Shown: piece after piece, positions 22,401 through 34,400 of the stretch
Layout of the letters: each line of letters starts with the position of its first letter
Numbering within the stretch: the stretch's first letter is position 1
Assembly: GCA_963971575.1 (NCBI GenBank)
Contig: OZ020625.1
Span: 26,685,253-26,749,252, forward strand
Length of the DNA stretch: 64,000 bases
Direction: 5' to 3'
Source: Liopterus haemorrhoidalis
Lineage: Eukaryota > Arthropoda > Insecta > Coleoptera > Dytiscidae
Translations under genes and position numbers: made by a program
The notes under the pieces: generated by a model
What the model saw: only the letters and a program-made list of their open reading frames with translations
What the model was told of the DNA's origin: nothing
The model's database searches: none

Positions 22401-25400
22401 AGCCTATATTTTTTAATAACTAAAAGATTCATTGCAAATTTTGCATAACGCCCTATATTTTCTTCCATTTTCTTTAATTAAAACAAAACCTAGTTCTTCT
22501 GAACTAGGGGGGAACAAATAGGGATCAAATATTCGGCGTAATATTTTATTTTAAAAATAATATCTTATCTAAAGAAACCATAAGATTACTCTGAAGGCAA
22601 ATTCAACGTAATAAATTTATCAGGAATATTTTTATCAGCAAATTAAGCATGGTGAAAAATTGATAAGAAACATTTAAATCATTTTATGTTATCGTTGTTT
22701 ACTGATATAAAATAAAATTAAAAGTATTGAAATTTTTTATGCAATGAATCCTTTTTTCTCCCTATGCAATTTTGTATGTAATTTTTAAAATCGCAACAAT
22801 TTGTAAAAATTTCTGCAAATATTGCATGCAATTTAAATAAATTTTTGCAAATAATGTATCGTGATATGACAATAATTACACTATTTTTCTCGTGCTATAT
22901 TGCATATAGTTTTTGTTGCAATTTTTAAGGAATTGCTGCAAGTATGGCTTACATTTGTAAAAAATTTCATGAAGTATTGCATGCAATTTTTAAGAAATTG
23001 CTGCAAGTAAATATGAAATAATAAATATAAAATAAGAAATTGTTGCAAGTATTGCATGCAATTAAAAAAAAAATTGTTACAAGTATTTTATGCAATTTTT
23101 AAGGAATTGCTACAAGTATTTCATTTAATTTTTAAGAAATCGCTCCAAGTATTGCATGCAATTTTTAAGAAATTGCTGCAAGTAAATATGAAATAATAAA
23201 TATAAAATAAGAAATTGTTGCAAGTATTGCATGCAATTCAAAAAAAAATTGTTACAAGTATTTTATGCAATTTTTAAGGAATAGCTACAAGTATTTCATT
23301 TAATTTTTAAGAAATCGCTCCAAGTATTGCATGCAATTTTTAAGAAATTGCTGCAAGTATTTCATGCGTTTTTAAAAAATCCGCTGCAAGTAATACATGC
23401 AATTTTTAAGAAATTGCTCCAAGTATTGCATGCAATTTTTAAGAAATTGCTGCAAGTATTTTATGCATTTTTTAAAAAACCGCTGCAAGTATTTCATGCA
23501 ATTTTTAAGAAATTACTGCAAGTAAATATGAAATAATAAATATAAAATAAGAAATTGTTGCAAGTATTGCATGCAATTTAAAAAAAAATTGCAAGTATTT
23601 TATGCAATTTTTAAGGAATTGCTCCAAGTATTGCATGCAATTTTTAAGAAATTGCTTCAAATATAGAATGCAATTTTTAAGAAATTGCTGCAAGTATTTC
23701 ATGCATTTTTTAAAAAACCGCTGCAAGTATTGCATGCAATTTTTAAGAAATTGCTCCAAGTATTGCATGCAATTTTTAAGAAATTGCTACCTATATTGCA
23801 TGCAATTTTTAAGTAACTGCTGCATGCATTGCAAGCAATTTTTAAGAAATTGCTTCAACTATTGCATGCAATTTTTATGAATTGCTGGTACTATTGCATG
23901 CAATTTTTATGAATAGCTGCTACTATTGCATGCAATTAGTATGAATTGCTACAAATATTCCATGAAATATTTAAAAAATTGTTGAATCTTATGCAATTTT
24001 TAAGTAAAGGCTGAAAAAAATTGCTTGAATTGTTTAGTGCAAATTATAAAAAATGATGTTTTGTTACAGAGCTTATTAGTATTAAATTACCTGATTCGCA
24101 ATGGTTCCGAGCGAGTTGTTACGTCAGCAAGAGAACATATCTACGATTTACGATCGTTAGAAAACTACACACACCACGATGAGTTCGGCAAAGATCAGGG
24201 TATCAATATTCGACACAAAGTGAAGGATTTGATAGACTTCATACAAGATGATGATAAACTAAGAGAAGAGAGAAAAAAGGCTAAGAAGAACAAGGATAAA
24301 TATATAGGTAAAGACCAATCTGTATATACAACGCTGTACTTAAAATAAATAAAAATATGGTAACGGCTTGTTCTTTTTACAGGCATGAGCTCGGATAGTA
24401 TGGGCCTACGATTCGGTGGATCAGAACGGTGGGATGAATCGAGGTTCAATAACAGCAGTAATAGAGGCGGGAATGATTATGCAGATTGGAACGATACAAG
24501 TAATAACAGGTAAAGTCTTATGCCAGGTTTACATTTGGCTAGTAAACGGGATAGCTACTAGCTTTAGTAGCTAGTCTGTTCACTATACTATGCCGTAATT
24601 AGGATAGTAGGTGTTTTTAGAGTTTTGTAGGTATGACCAAAAAACACTTATACCGTCATTTTGTCGTTTGTCTGTCTGTCTGTTCGGTAAAAATTGTAGC
24701 CAAACGGCTAAACCTAGAGAGTTAAAATTTGGAATGCTTATACAACTCTTTGACCCGCACATAGGAAAAATACTAAAACATCTAAAAATCATATCCCCCT
24801 AAAAATATAAACAAATACAGTCTGATCCAAACGGTTAGGCGGAACTAAATGGGAATTTCGTTCTTTTAGGTTGTCACGAGAAGGGACCTTGCTTGGGTTA
24901 TTTCATTTTTCATGTTGGAATGTCAAAATTGAAAATTCCAACAATGAAACCATAGAAACGAATGACATATGTCAAAATTAAATTATTTTTGTTACATATT
25001 TTAATGACAAAAAAATAAATAAATGGAAAATTTGTATTAAGAATCACACAAAAAATCAAAATATAAAGAAAATGACATTTTAAAATGATATTAACCTTAA
25101 CCAAAAAATGTTTATTGTAGGTATGATTTACAAACCTTAAACAAAACGGCCGCAAAGCACGATTTAAACGATGAAAGTATCTAGATAGCAAAATCTAGTT
25201 CCGCCTAACCGTTTGGAACAGACTTTATGTGCTTATCGAAAAAAAAAAATATATATATTTAAAAATATAAACCCCTAAAAATATAAACAAATAAATGCTC
25301 ATCGAAAAAAAAAATATTTTTTTTTAATTCTGAGTAGGGTATCAAATGAAAGCCCTTGGTACGTGGATTAACGATCAAATTTTTATTTTTGCAAAATAAA

Positions 25401-28400
25401 TTATTTCGAAGCGATTTTTGCCAAAATTGTGCAAAAAATTTTTTGTCCCACACCCTGTAGCCCAGATGGTTTAAACTAAAAATCTGAAAAAATTCTAAGT
25501 AATGTGCATTGGTGTGAACCGGAATAGTACAACATGAATTTTTGATCAGATTACGTTTTTGGAAAAAAACGCATTTTTTGTGATTTTTTGCTAATAATGT
25601 ACACAAGTTATAGCTTTGTAACACACTACAATGGAACGTGTATGCTGGTGTAGTGGTTTTGTCGCTGGCGTTTCACCCAAGTAACTCGATCCGAAAGGGA
25701 TCGAACCCTGCGAGAAGAGACAATACTATTTTTTGTTTATTTTTTTTTTTTAATTTTTATATTGTTTAAATTATTTTTTCAAAATTCTAGTTATATTTTG
25801 GTAAATGTTGCATTTAATTTTTAAAAGCGTAAATTTTATAACCAGTGGAAATTGTTTAAAATATAATTTAATTCTGTTTCAATGTACACGAAATCAGAGG
25901 GGCGGAACTTATAACAACCAATGGAAGCCATAGGCGCAATTTTTAAAATTCTTAATGAACCTTGCTATATAAAAAAAAATACTGCACATATTTAGAAACC
26001 TAAATAATGGTATTAGGCGTTCGAATTAAAATTAACAAAAAAAATATTTTAATATAAAATTTGTTTTGGCATCCCAAATAATCATCATTCACTTACTAAA
26101 TACCTGCAAAACCCTGAAATGTGTGAAAATTCACACTTCACATATATTTTTTTTCTTATGATTTTACTGTACCGTTGACTCTACTACCCCGTTGACTCTA
26201 CTATCTCGTTGACTCTATTATGCCGGGTTTACATTGGTAGAGTAAAAGAGCTAGTAACTAGCGCAAGTATAGCTCCGTCGCTGAAACAGCGCAGTTCGTC
26301 ATTTTGCTTTATAACTTCAATGACAAACTTAGTGGCGAAAAAACAACAATCGATTTTTTTTTGCATGTGAATTATAGACTAATATTGCTCTTTACTCTTT
26401 TATTTTACTAAAACATACCTTTTGAAGTTATATTTAGTTTGTGTTTGATAGTCATTTTGAAGATTTACAAATTTTAAAAGTGTTTATTTAACATAGGGAC
26501 ATGTGTATTGGTATCCCTGAATAAAACGATGTTTACATTTGTCATTTAATAATACGTCTGTTGTGTTTTGATACTGACTTGTGTTCAAATATCAAACTTA
26601 TAGTAATTTCTAAAAACCTTTTTATTTAGTTTGTTGTTTATTTAGCAGTTTTGTATTTAGTTATATATTTTTTTATAGATTATCTTATTTGATTTTGTGC
26701 GTACTGCATAGTTTTTAGGTTATATTCAATTTTTATTTTCTTTTCTTTGATAATTTTGGATCACGTTAGTCCTTTGTAGGACTATTTTGCCTTTTAGAAT
26801 AGTTTATTTGTTTCTATTCTGTTCTTATTCTTATATTTTCATTTCATTTCGATACAAGTGAAAGCGTACAAATATTACATTCGTTAAATAGATGAATGTA
26901 AACGTACTAAACCTTACGTCACATTTTTTTGTGACGTTTCAAGTGACGCAACTGCACTGTTTTGCCGATTTCTCAATACTGCATTTTTATTTTATTTGAA
27001 CTTAATATTTTTATTTTGAAGGTACAGAGATCGTTCTTTCGAAGATGATTACGATGGTGAACGTGAAGATTCTGATACCGAATCAGGAAATCATAACAGC
27101 GATGCTAAACGTTATAGAGACACCGATCTGCCTTCTATTAATACACCGGAGAAGAAAATAACAGTAAACCCTGTCACAGCGAACTTAAACCAAGTGAAGA
27201 GTCCTACGAAACAACCTAAAGTTATTAAGAAAATAGACCTCGGTGCTGCAGCAAAATATGGAAGAGATGCTAGTCAAAGTCCTGTTCCTAAAATTGATGG
27301 GAGTAATAATAATTTGGACTTGTTTAATAATGATAATGGTAAGAATTTTACTTTATCAGTCCAGTTCATACCAGTTTTAATAAGCACTCCTGTACTTGTG
27401 CCAGTACTTGCACAAGTCGTTTTGTCATTTACACGTATGCCAGTATCTTAATTAAGTAACCTTGCAAAGAACACGAAACACACTGCAAAATGTAAATGTT
27501 TACAATTATTTTTGATGCGTAAAACCGTCTTTTTAACGCGCCAATTTTCGATTTTTAACCTTATTTTATGTTGCGTACGTCTTTCACACCCGTAAACAAA
27601 AATGAATCTCCACCAAAAACTATTTATAAAATCAAATATACTTGTGGTGTCCTCAGACCACTTTGTTATGAACATTTTAGGTATATTTAACGTTTTTGTA
27701 TCAGCCAGAAGAAATCAGCTGTTCATGGCGGTCATTTTTAATGTCACTTGCACGACTACTTGTGCCAGTAAATAGGAACGGCTTCTATTCACTTGACTTG
27801 CATGAGATACTTGTGCAAGTACTGGCACCAGTACTGCATGTACGTTTATACGATGCCAGTGACTGGTGCAAGTACTTACTTGTACAAGTTACTTGCATCG
27901 TGTAACTGAGCCATGACTCTAACCCATGATGAATAAAATCTCACTTTACTTAAAACACGACTTAACATCTTCACTCTTTAGACCAACTTTTCTAATGAAT
28001 TCCTAACGTTATAATGGTTTAAAATCCACTACTTTTAACGCGACTACCCTGAAAAGCTTACATCGCCCAACTGTTAAATATCATTTCACACCCTTTTGAC
28101 TGTCTTTTAATATCTTAAAATTCATAATTTATTGGTGATAACTCAGATAAGTTTCCCATTAGAAAATAACCCAACCATAATATTTATATTTCAGACAAAA
28201 ATTAATTATTTATGTACTTATGGTCGACATATATTTTTGATACAAGAATTTACTATTTTCCTTTTCATGTTACATTTACAAAAGTCTCCAGCTACAATAA
28301 TAAACATGTCTACCCTTATCTTGAATGCCCTTTCTAAGAAATAGATTATTTTTTATCATTTAACATTTTTAATATTTTACTCTGATTGGATGATTATACT

Positions 28401-31400
28401 GAATTTATTTATGAAATAATACCAAAATTATCTTCCTTACAACAGGTGATGATTTCAATCCAAGAGAAGCCGAAACAAAACAATCAGATTTCGGAGATTT
28501 CGCCTCAGCGTTTGGAGACACGACTCCAACAAATGCTCCCACCAAACCCGATGATTTTGCAGATTTTAGTTCGGCGTTCAATGCCGCACCTGGTACTGTT
28601 CCAGCTCCTAGCAATAACGCGTTCCCAACAGTCAGCAATAATTTGTTCCCCAGCAATAATACATTCCCAGCTCCAGTTAGCAATATACAACCACCGGTAG
28701 GATATCAACCGTTGGGAGGATTTCCAACGAGCAATGTTGCTTTTCCTGCAAATACTCAGGTGAGAATTTTAATATAGTTCCGGTTTTTTATGATTGTGGC
28801 GCTTGTGGCGTTCTTACGGCTTCATACCTGTTGTCAACTCATTGGCATGTAGAGAAAAATAGTGTTCATTTAATAACACAGGTCAACAAAAAAAATATAT
28901 TTTTTTTTGAGTCTTTATTTTAATGACTATTTTCTGATTCTTTATATCGAAAAATAACTAAAACCTTCGTTTATTTTTGAAAAACTTTGCTTTTGTACAT
29001 TTTACAACGATTAATATATATTTATTTATTTTTATGACCATCTAAGGAGAAGCGCTTTATATTAAGTAAGGGTGGGGACGAGCGAGTGGAAAGCAAGAGT
29101 GGCATTTCACTTACGCGGTTCATAGTGGATATACGCATGCGCATTGCAGCGATACAACGCATTTTGTGTGGCGGCAGATCCAAAAATGGCGTCAAAAAGT
29201 TGTAAACACGAGGTAGACTCATCCTGCCATATTTGCGGCGAATTTAACAAAACAAGAGAATGGTTGGATTTCTGATGGGAATGCAACCCATCAGAAATCC
29301 AACCATCTTAAAATTCCCTATCACTGGCCAGGTATACTCATCATACTTTAAACTCTCAAGCACCATTTTCATACTTTCGTAATTTTCTTTGAGTATTACG
29401 GAAAGAGCCAAAGGAAGAGATGGAAATTTATTTCCATTGTGAAGAAGGGCAGCTTTTAAACTTTTTGTAGAATTGTCTATGAAAAGACGCCAGTCAGAAG
29501 GAATGCATGAGATTCCGACCGCCTTGCATAGGCGGTTATACTAAATATCCTTGCTACCTTTATTTTTGTCAGACCACAAATAAAGAAAATAATGGCCAGT
29601 GACGAATTTTCACAGATACTCAATACTCATGAAAGGAAATCCTGAAAGCAGTGGTTCATGGTTTTCTCGGAAACAACAAAGCAGACAATTACAAAGAACT
29701 TATTGCAACTATGCTTGATGACTTTAAACTCATGGGTTGCATGATTGTCCCTTAGTGCATATGATACATGCGTACTTGGACCAATTTAAAGATAACATTG
29801 GAGCCTATTCGGAAGAACAAGGTGAACGTTTTCATCAAGACATGATGGACTTTGAACGTCGTTATCAGGGGCAATACAATGAGAGTATGATGGGGGACTA
29901 TATGTGGGGGCTAATACGAGAAAGTCCATACAATCACAGAAAAAATACGAAAAATAATCATTTCTAAACTTTTTTATATATTCTGTTACAGTAGTTGTTT
30001 GTTTTGAATGGTTTTTTTGTAAATAAAACTGATTCAAATTCATAACAAAAGTTTATATTATTTTTACATACAATAAAGGTCTGATAAAAGGGAAATTTTC
30101 TTAAAATCCGTAATTTCATTCTGATAGCTACAAAAGCAAACTTTGTCGGGTAAAACTATTTTTTCTTTAATTAATAATGTGGAAGAAATAAAAATCAGAT
30201 ATGCAGAACCCAGACTCAAAATTCCTGTTGACCGGTGTAAACAATTCGTATAAGGTAATAAAAATAGAATGTACGCCTATGTGTACATGTCCTTGGAAAT
30301 AAATTTGATATCTAAACGTTTCTGTCAACGATTACATAACGGACAAGATTTCTTGATCGCTCTGTACTTTTACGTACTACTACGCCGTTTTTGCGTGAAT
30401 ATTGGACAGCCAAAAATTGATTTTTTGCGGATATTGTCTTATAATCAGGTCGAAAGAAAAAAACAAATATAACCTCCAATTTTATTATTTATTAATGTTA
30501 TTTTTGTAATTTTTAGTCAACACCTGTGATGCCAGCATCCCAAAACCCGGCGTCAAACACCGATCTTCTGTCTGATTTGGGTGGATTCGGTAACATGTCT
30601 ATCAGAACAACGCCTGCTGTTCAACCGATTGCTCCCACAAACAACCAGAGCTTACTCATGGATGGTTTTGATCCAGGTAAATTACTTTTAATAACACTTT
30701 ATTCGTTAAGAAAGTCTGTCACAGAAGCAAAGGCCATTAAATTAAATAAAAAATAGAGTACTTTCCAGTTTTTTGCAAGGATATTACTTGTAAATTATTC
30801 ACTATTGCCGGTTGCATAACAGTCTTAAACTTAGTTATAAGCTAAAACGGGATATAAGCACAAAATTACTACAGGCTATTCCAAACGTTAGGCGGAACTA
30901 AATGGGAATTTCGTTCTTTTACGAGAAGGGACCTTGCTTCGGTTATTTCATTTTTCACGTTGGAATGTTAAAATTTAAAATTCCAACAATTAAACCATGG
31001 AACGAATAACATATGTCAAAATTAAAATACTTTTTTTATATATTTTAATGACAAAAAAAATAATAATAAATGGAAAATTTGTATTATGAATGGCACAAAA
31101 CATCAAAATATAAAGAAAGTGACATTTTAAAATGATATTAACCTTAACCAAAAAATGGTTATTGTGAGTATGATTTACAAAAAACGGCCAAAAACCACGA
31201 AAAAACGATGAATGTAGATTGCAAAATTTACATTCATCGACCTAGTCCTATCCGGACTAGGTCGGGGATGAAGGTAGTCGGATAATCGAAAAAAAAGTGA
31301 GGAGAAATAGGAAAGATAAATTACGTACATTAAGCATGAATCTTTTTTTTTTTTATTGATATACAGTCGATTCCGCTTAATTGGGACACATCGGGACTTA

Positions 31401-34400
31401 GGCATTTTGGCCCAATTAAGCGGCTGCCCCAATTAAGCGAATTTCACAAAAAATTAACCAATGCATATTTTTCTTTCAATAATTTTATTTTATAAACTCT
31501 TGGACAAAACTATAAATTACATAAAAAATTACTGTAATTTTTTCACTTTGTTTTCTTATATCGGATATTGTGGAAGTGCCGACGCCATATTTATCAGACC
31601 AATAACGTAGGGTGACCATTCCCGCATTTTAACATTTTGTCGCGCATTAAGATGCGTCCCGCAAAAGTCTCGCATTTTAACATTTTGTCCCGCATTGTCC
31701 CGCATTTTGGATTTGGGAGGTGAGGACCTTTTTTTTGCTCTTCACTTGGATTTGGGAGGTGAAGACCTTTTTTTTGCTCTTCACTTGGATTTTGGAAGAT
31801 GAAGACCTTTTTTTTTTGTTTGATTTTCACTTGGATTTGGGAGGTGAGGACCTTTTTGTTTGCTCTTCACTTGGATTTGGGAGATGAGCACCTTTTTGTT
31901 TTGCTCCGTCCCGCATTGCCTTCTTAAGAAAATGGTCACCCTACAATAACGTCCTGAGTCACCTCAATTCAATGCACTGATGATATCTAATTTGTCTTTC
32001 AAAGATAGTACAACACGTTTTATTTTCGATGGCATATCGGTAATATTAAAAGAAAATATTTAAATCGCACGTCCAGACACGTCATGACGTGTAAACTGGT
32101 ATACAACGAATTCGTAAAATAATTTCCTCGTTTAAAAGAATCCGGATAATCGAAAATTCGGATAATCGAGGTTCTACTGCAGTAATTTTGTGTTTTATAT
32201 CTAGTTTTAGCTCATATCTAGTTTTAAGACTTATGAATCTGGACAATAGAGCAAAAGAGCAGATTTAAAATTTAATTAAATTATACAACTGGTACAACAG
32301 AACAATCTGTGGTCTTTACCTGTATTCCTTTTTTTTTTGATCCAGTGAATAGCATAGCATTCATGTAATTTACACAACTCGGCTTCGCCTCGTCTATAAA
32401 TTTCACATTCGTAAGATAATAACCTTAATTTCCTTACTTATTACATAAATATCTATTTTATGTTAAATGAAACGGGAAAACTCCTAATGAGATTTTCCCC
32501 TTTCAGAAAAACCTGGAAAAATGGACAACCAGATAACAACAGATGCTGCTTCACTATTCAGCATTCTCTCGAAAAAGACACGAATAACAACAATTAGGGA
32601 CATCGAAGAAATAAAACAAGCATCAAAAAAACTCTCAGAACATTTACCACTTACGTTAACACCCCAAAAATTAACAGGAATAGATTTCGACCTCTCAAAT
32701 TGGGAAGAATTTATCGATAACTACTCGAAAATATTAGAAAATTTTGTTAGATTATTCGATAAAAGTTTTTATAAAAACGAAGAAGTTGTTAAAATTTTTA
32801 ACGTTGAACATGAAAAATTTTTTGCGGAATCTTTGAACGTTTTAGTTTTGAACTTAAAAAATTGTTCACATGTACAACTCGAAGGAATTTTATATATGTT
32901 GGAAATTCTATTAAAATCCAACGGGTTATTAGATTTTTTGTTTAAAAGTACGCAAAAAAATAATTATAACACATTACAATACCTAATTTCTTTATCACAC
33001 AGAGTTGCCAACCGTTTAAACGGTAAAGTTCCTGACTTTTTTACAGTTGGTAATATTTGTAACATTTATTGTTTAAACCTAATACGAACGGTATACATTT
33101 TATCAGATTTAACATGTACTTACGATGTTAAATTTTTATCAGATTTCTTTGGAAAAGTTTTCGTCAACTACTCACAACAATTCGAATCGAACGGCTTAAA
33201 AACTACAATCAAAATATTTGAAATACTGTCCCAAAATGAAAAATATAAAACACTTATCAATAATTTATTCGTAAATTTAAATAGTACCGCAATTGAAACA
33301 GCGGCTGTTTTTCTTTTCAAGTATTGTAACGTTGAAAAAAATTTAATTTACAATATACTCAACGATGTAACAAAATTAAATAATTGGCGATATGTGTTAC
33401 TAACAAAAATACCGTTACTTTCTTGTTATGATCATAAAAATTTAGTTTTTATTCATAATTTATGTTTATATATTATAAGCGTTAATCAAACAGCGCAAGA
33501 ATTTTTATTAAACCTCCTTAAAACCTGGAGTAATAAAAGCGCAGTAACCCACACGAGTTTCGAACAACATTTATTTATTACGAAAATTATAATTACGATG
33601 GCAAAATATTACGATGGAAAGTTCGATGCTCAGATTAAAACTGAGTTAACGCACTTACTTATTAAAGGTGTTCCGATACATTTGGAGAGTCCGAATGTTA
33701 ATATACGTATAATTGGAATGGTAACATCTGAAATTTTACTGTCTGTAATCAAAGAAGTGGAAAACGTAGAGTTGAAATTTAATTACGAACATTTTAGTAA
33801 TGATTCAAAGAATTTAGCTGATGAATTAAAACAATTATTTGATGTTTCTATAGAGAATGAGTCTTATAATTTGGATGATTTGTGTAATAATTTAATTTTT
33901 GATGGATTTTGTAAAATAGATACGAAGCTGTCAAATATTGAACATAACCTACAAAAAAATGTGATTGTTGAAAGTGAGACTGTAAAAGATACAAATTTGG
34001 TAAAAATCATCGATGAAAACTTTGAATTAGATTCAGATGATGATTTAGAACCTTATGATATGTCTAATGATTTGAAATATACGAAAGAGGCTCCAGCATA
34101 TTTAAGGGATTTACGAGATAATTTGTACGATACATCTGATCCTGAAATTTTTAATCTTAGTCTTGAATGTGCACAAAACTTAATCGAAACACAACTTCCA
34201 AATGATGATGTGACTTTAGCGTTAGAATTATTAGAAATATTTATGACGATCGAACAAAAATATTACGTTGAAAATTTTGATAGTATCGTATTTAATTGCG
34301 CTGTGAGTATAACATTAGTTTATCCATCTGAATGTGCTGAATTTTTATCAAAACATTTTCACGCGGATATTGGAAGTTATACAATCAGTCAACGTGTTTT

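Noticed and set aside
23327..23880. Frames of the type MQFLRNCSKYC repeated, both strands
   Set aside because: Intron 2 satellite; it is spliced out and its period produces the repeated peptide.
25259..25624. 121-codon minus-strand frame inside composite copy C
   Set aside because: The matching parts of the other copies do not keep the frame open, and its composition is that of the AT-rich repeat.
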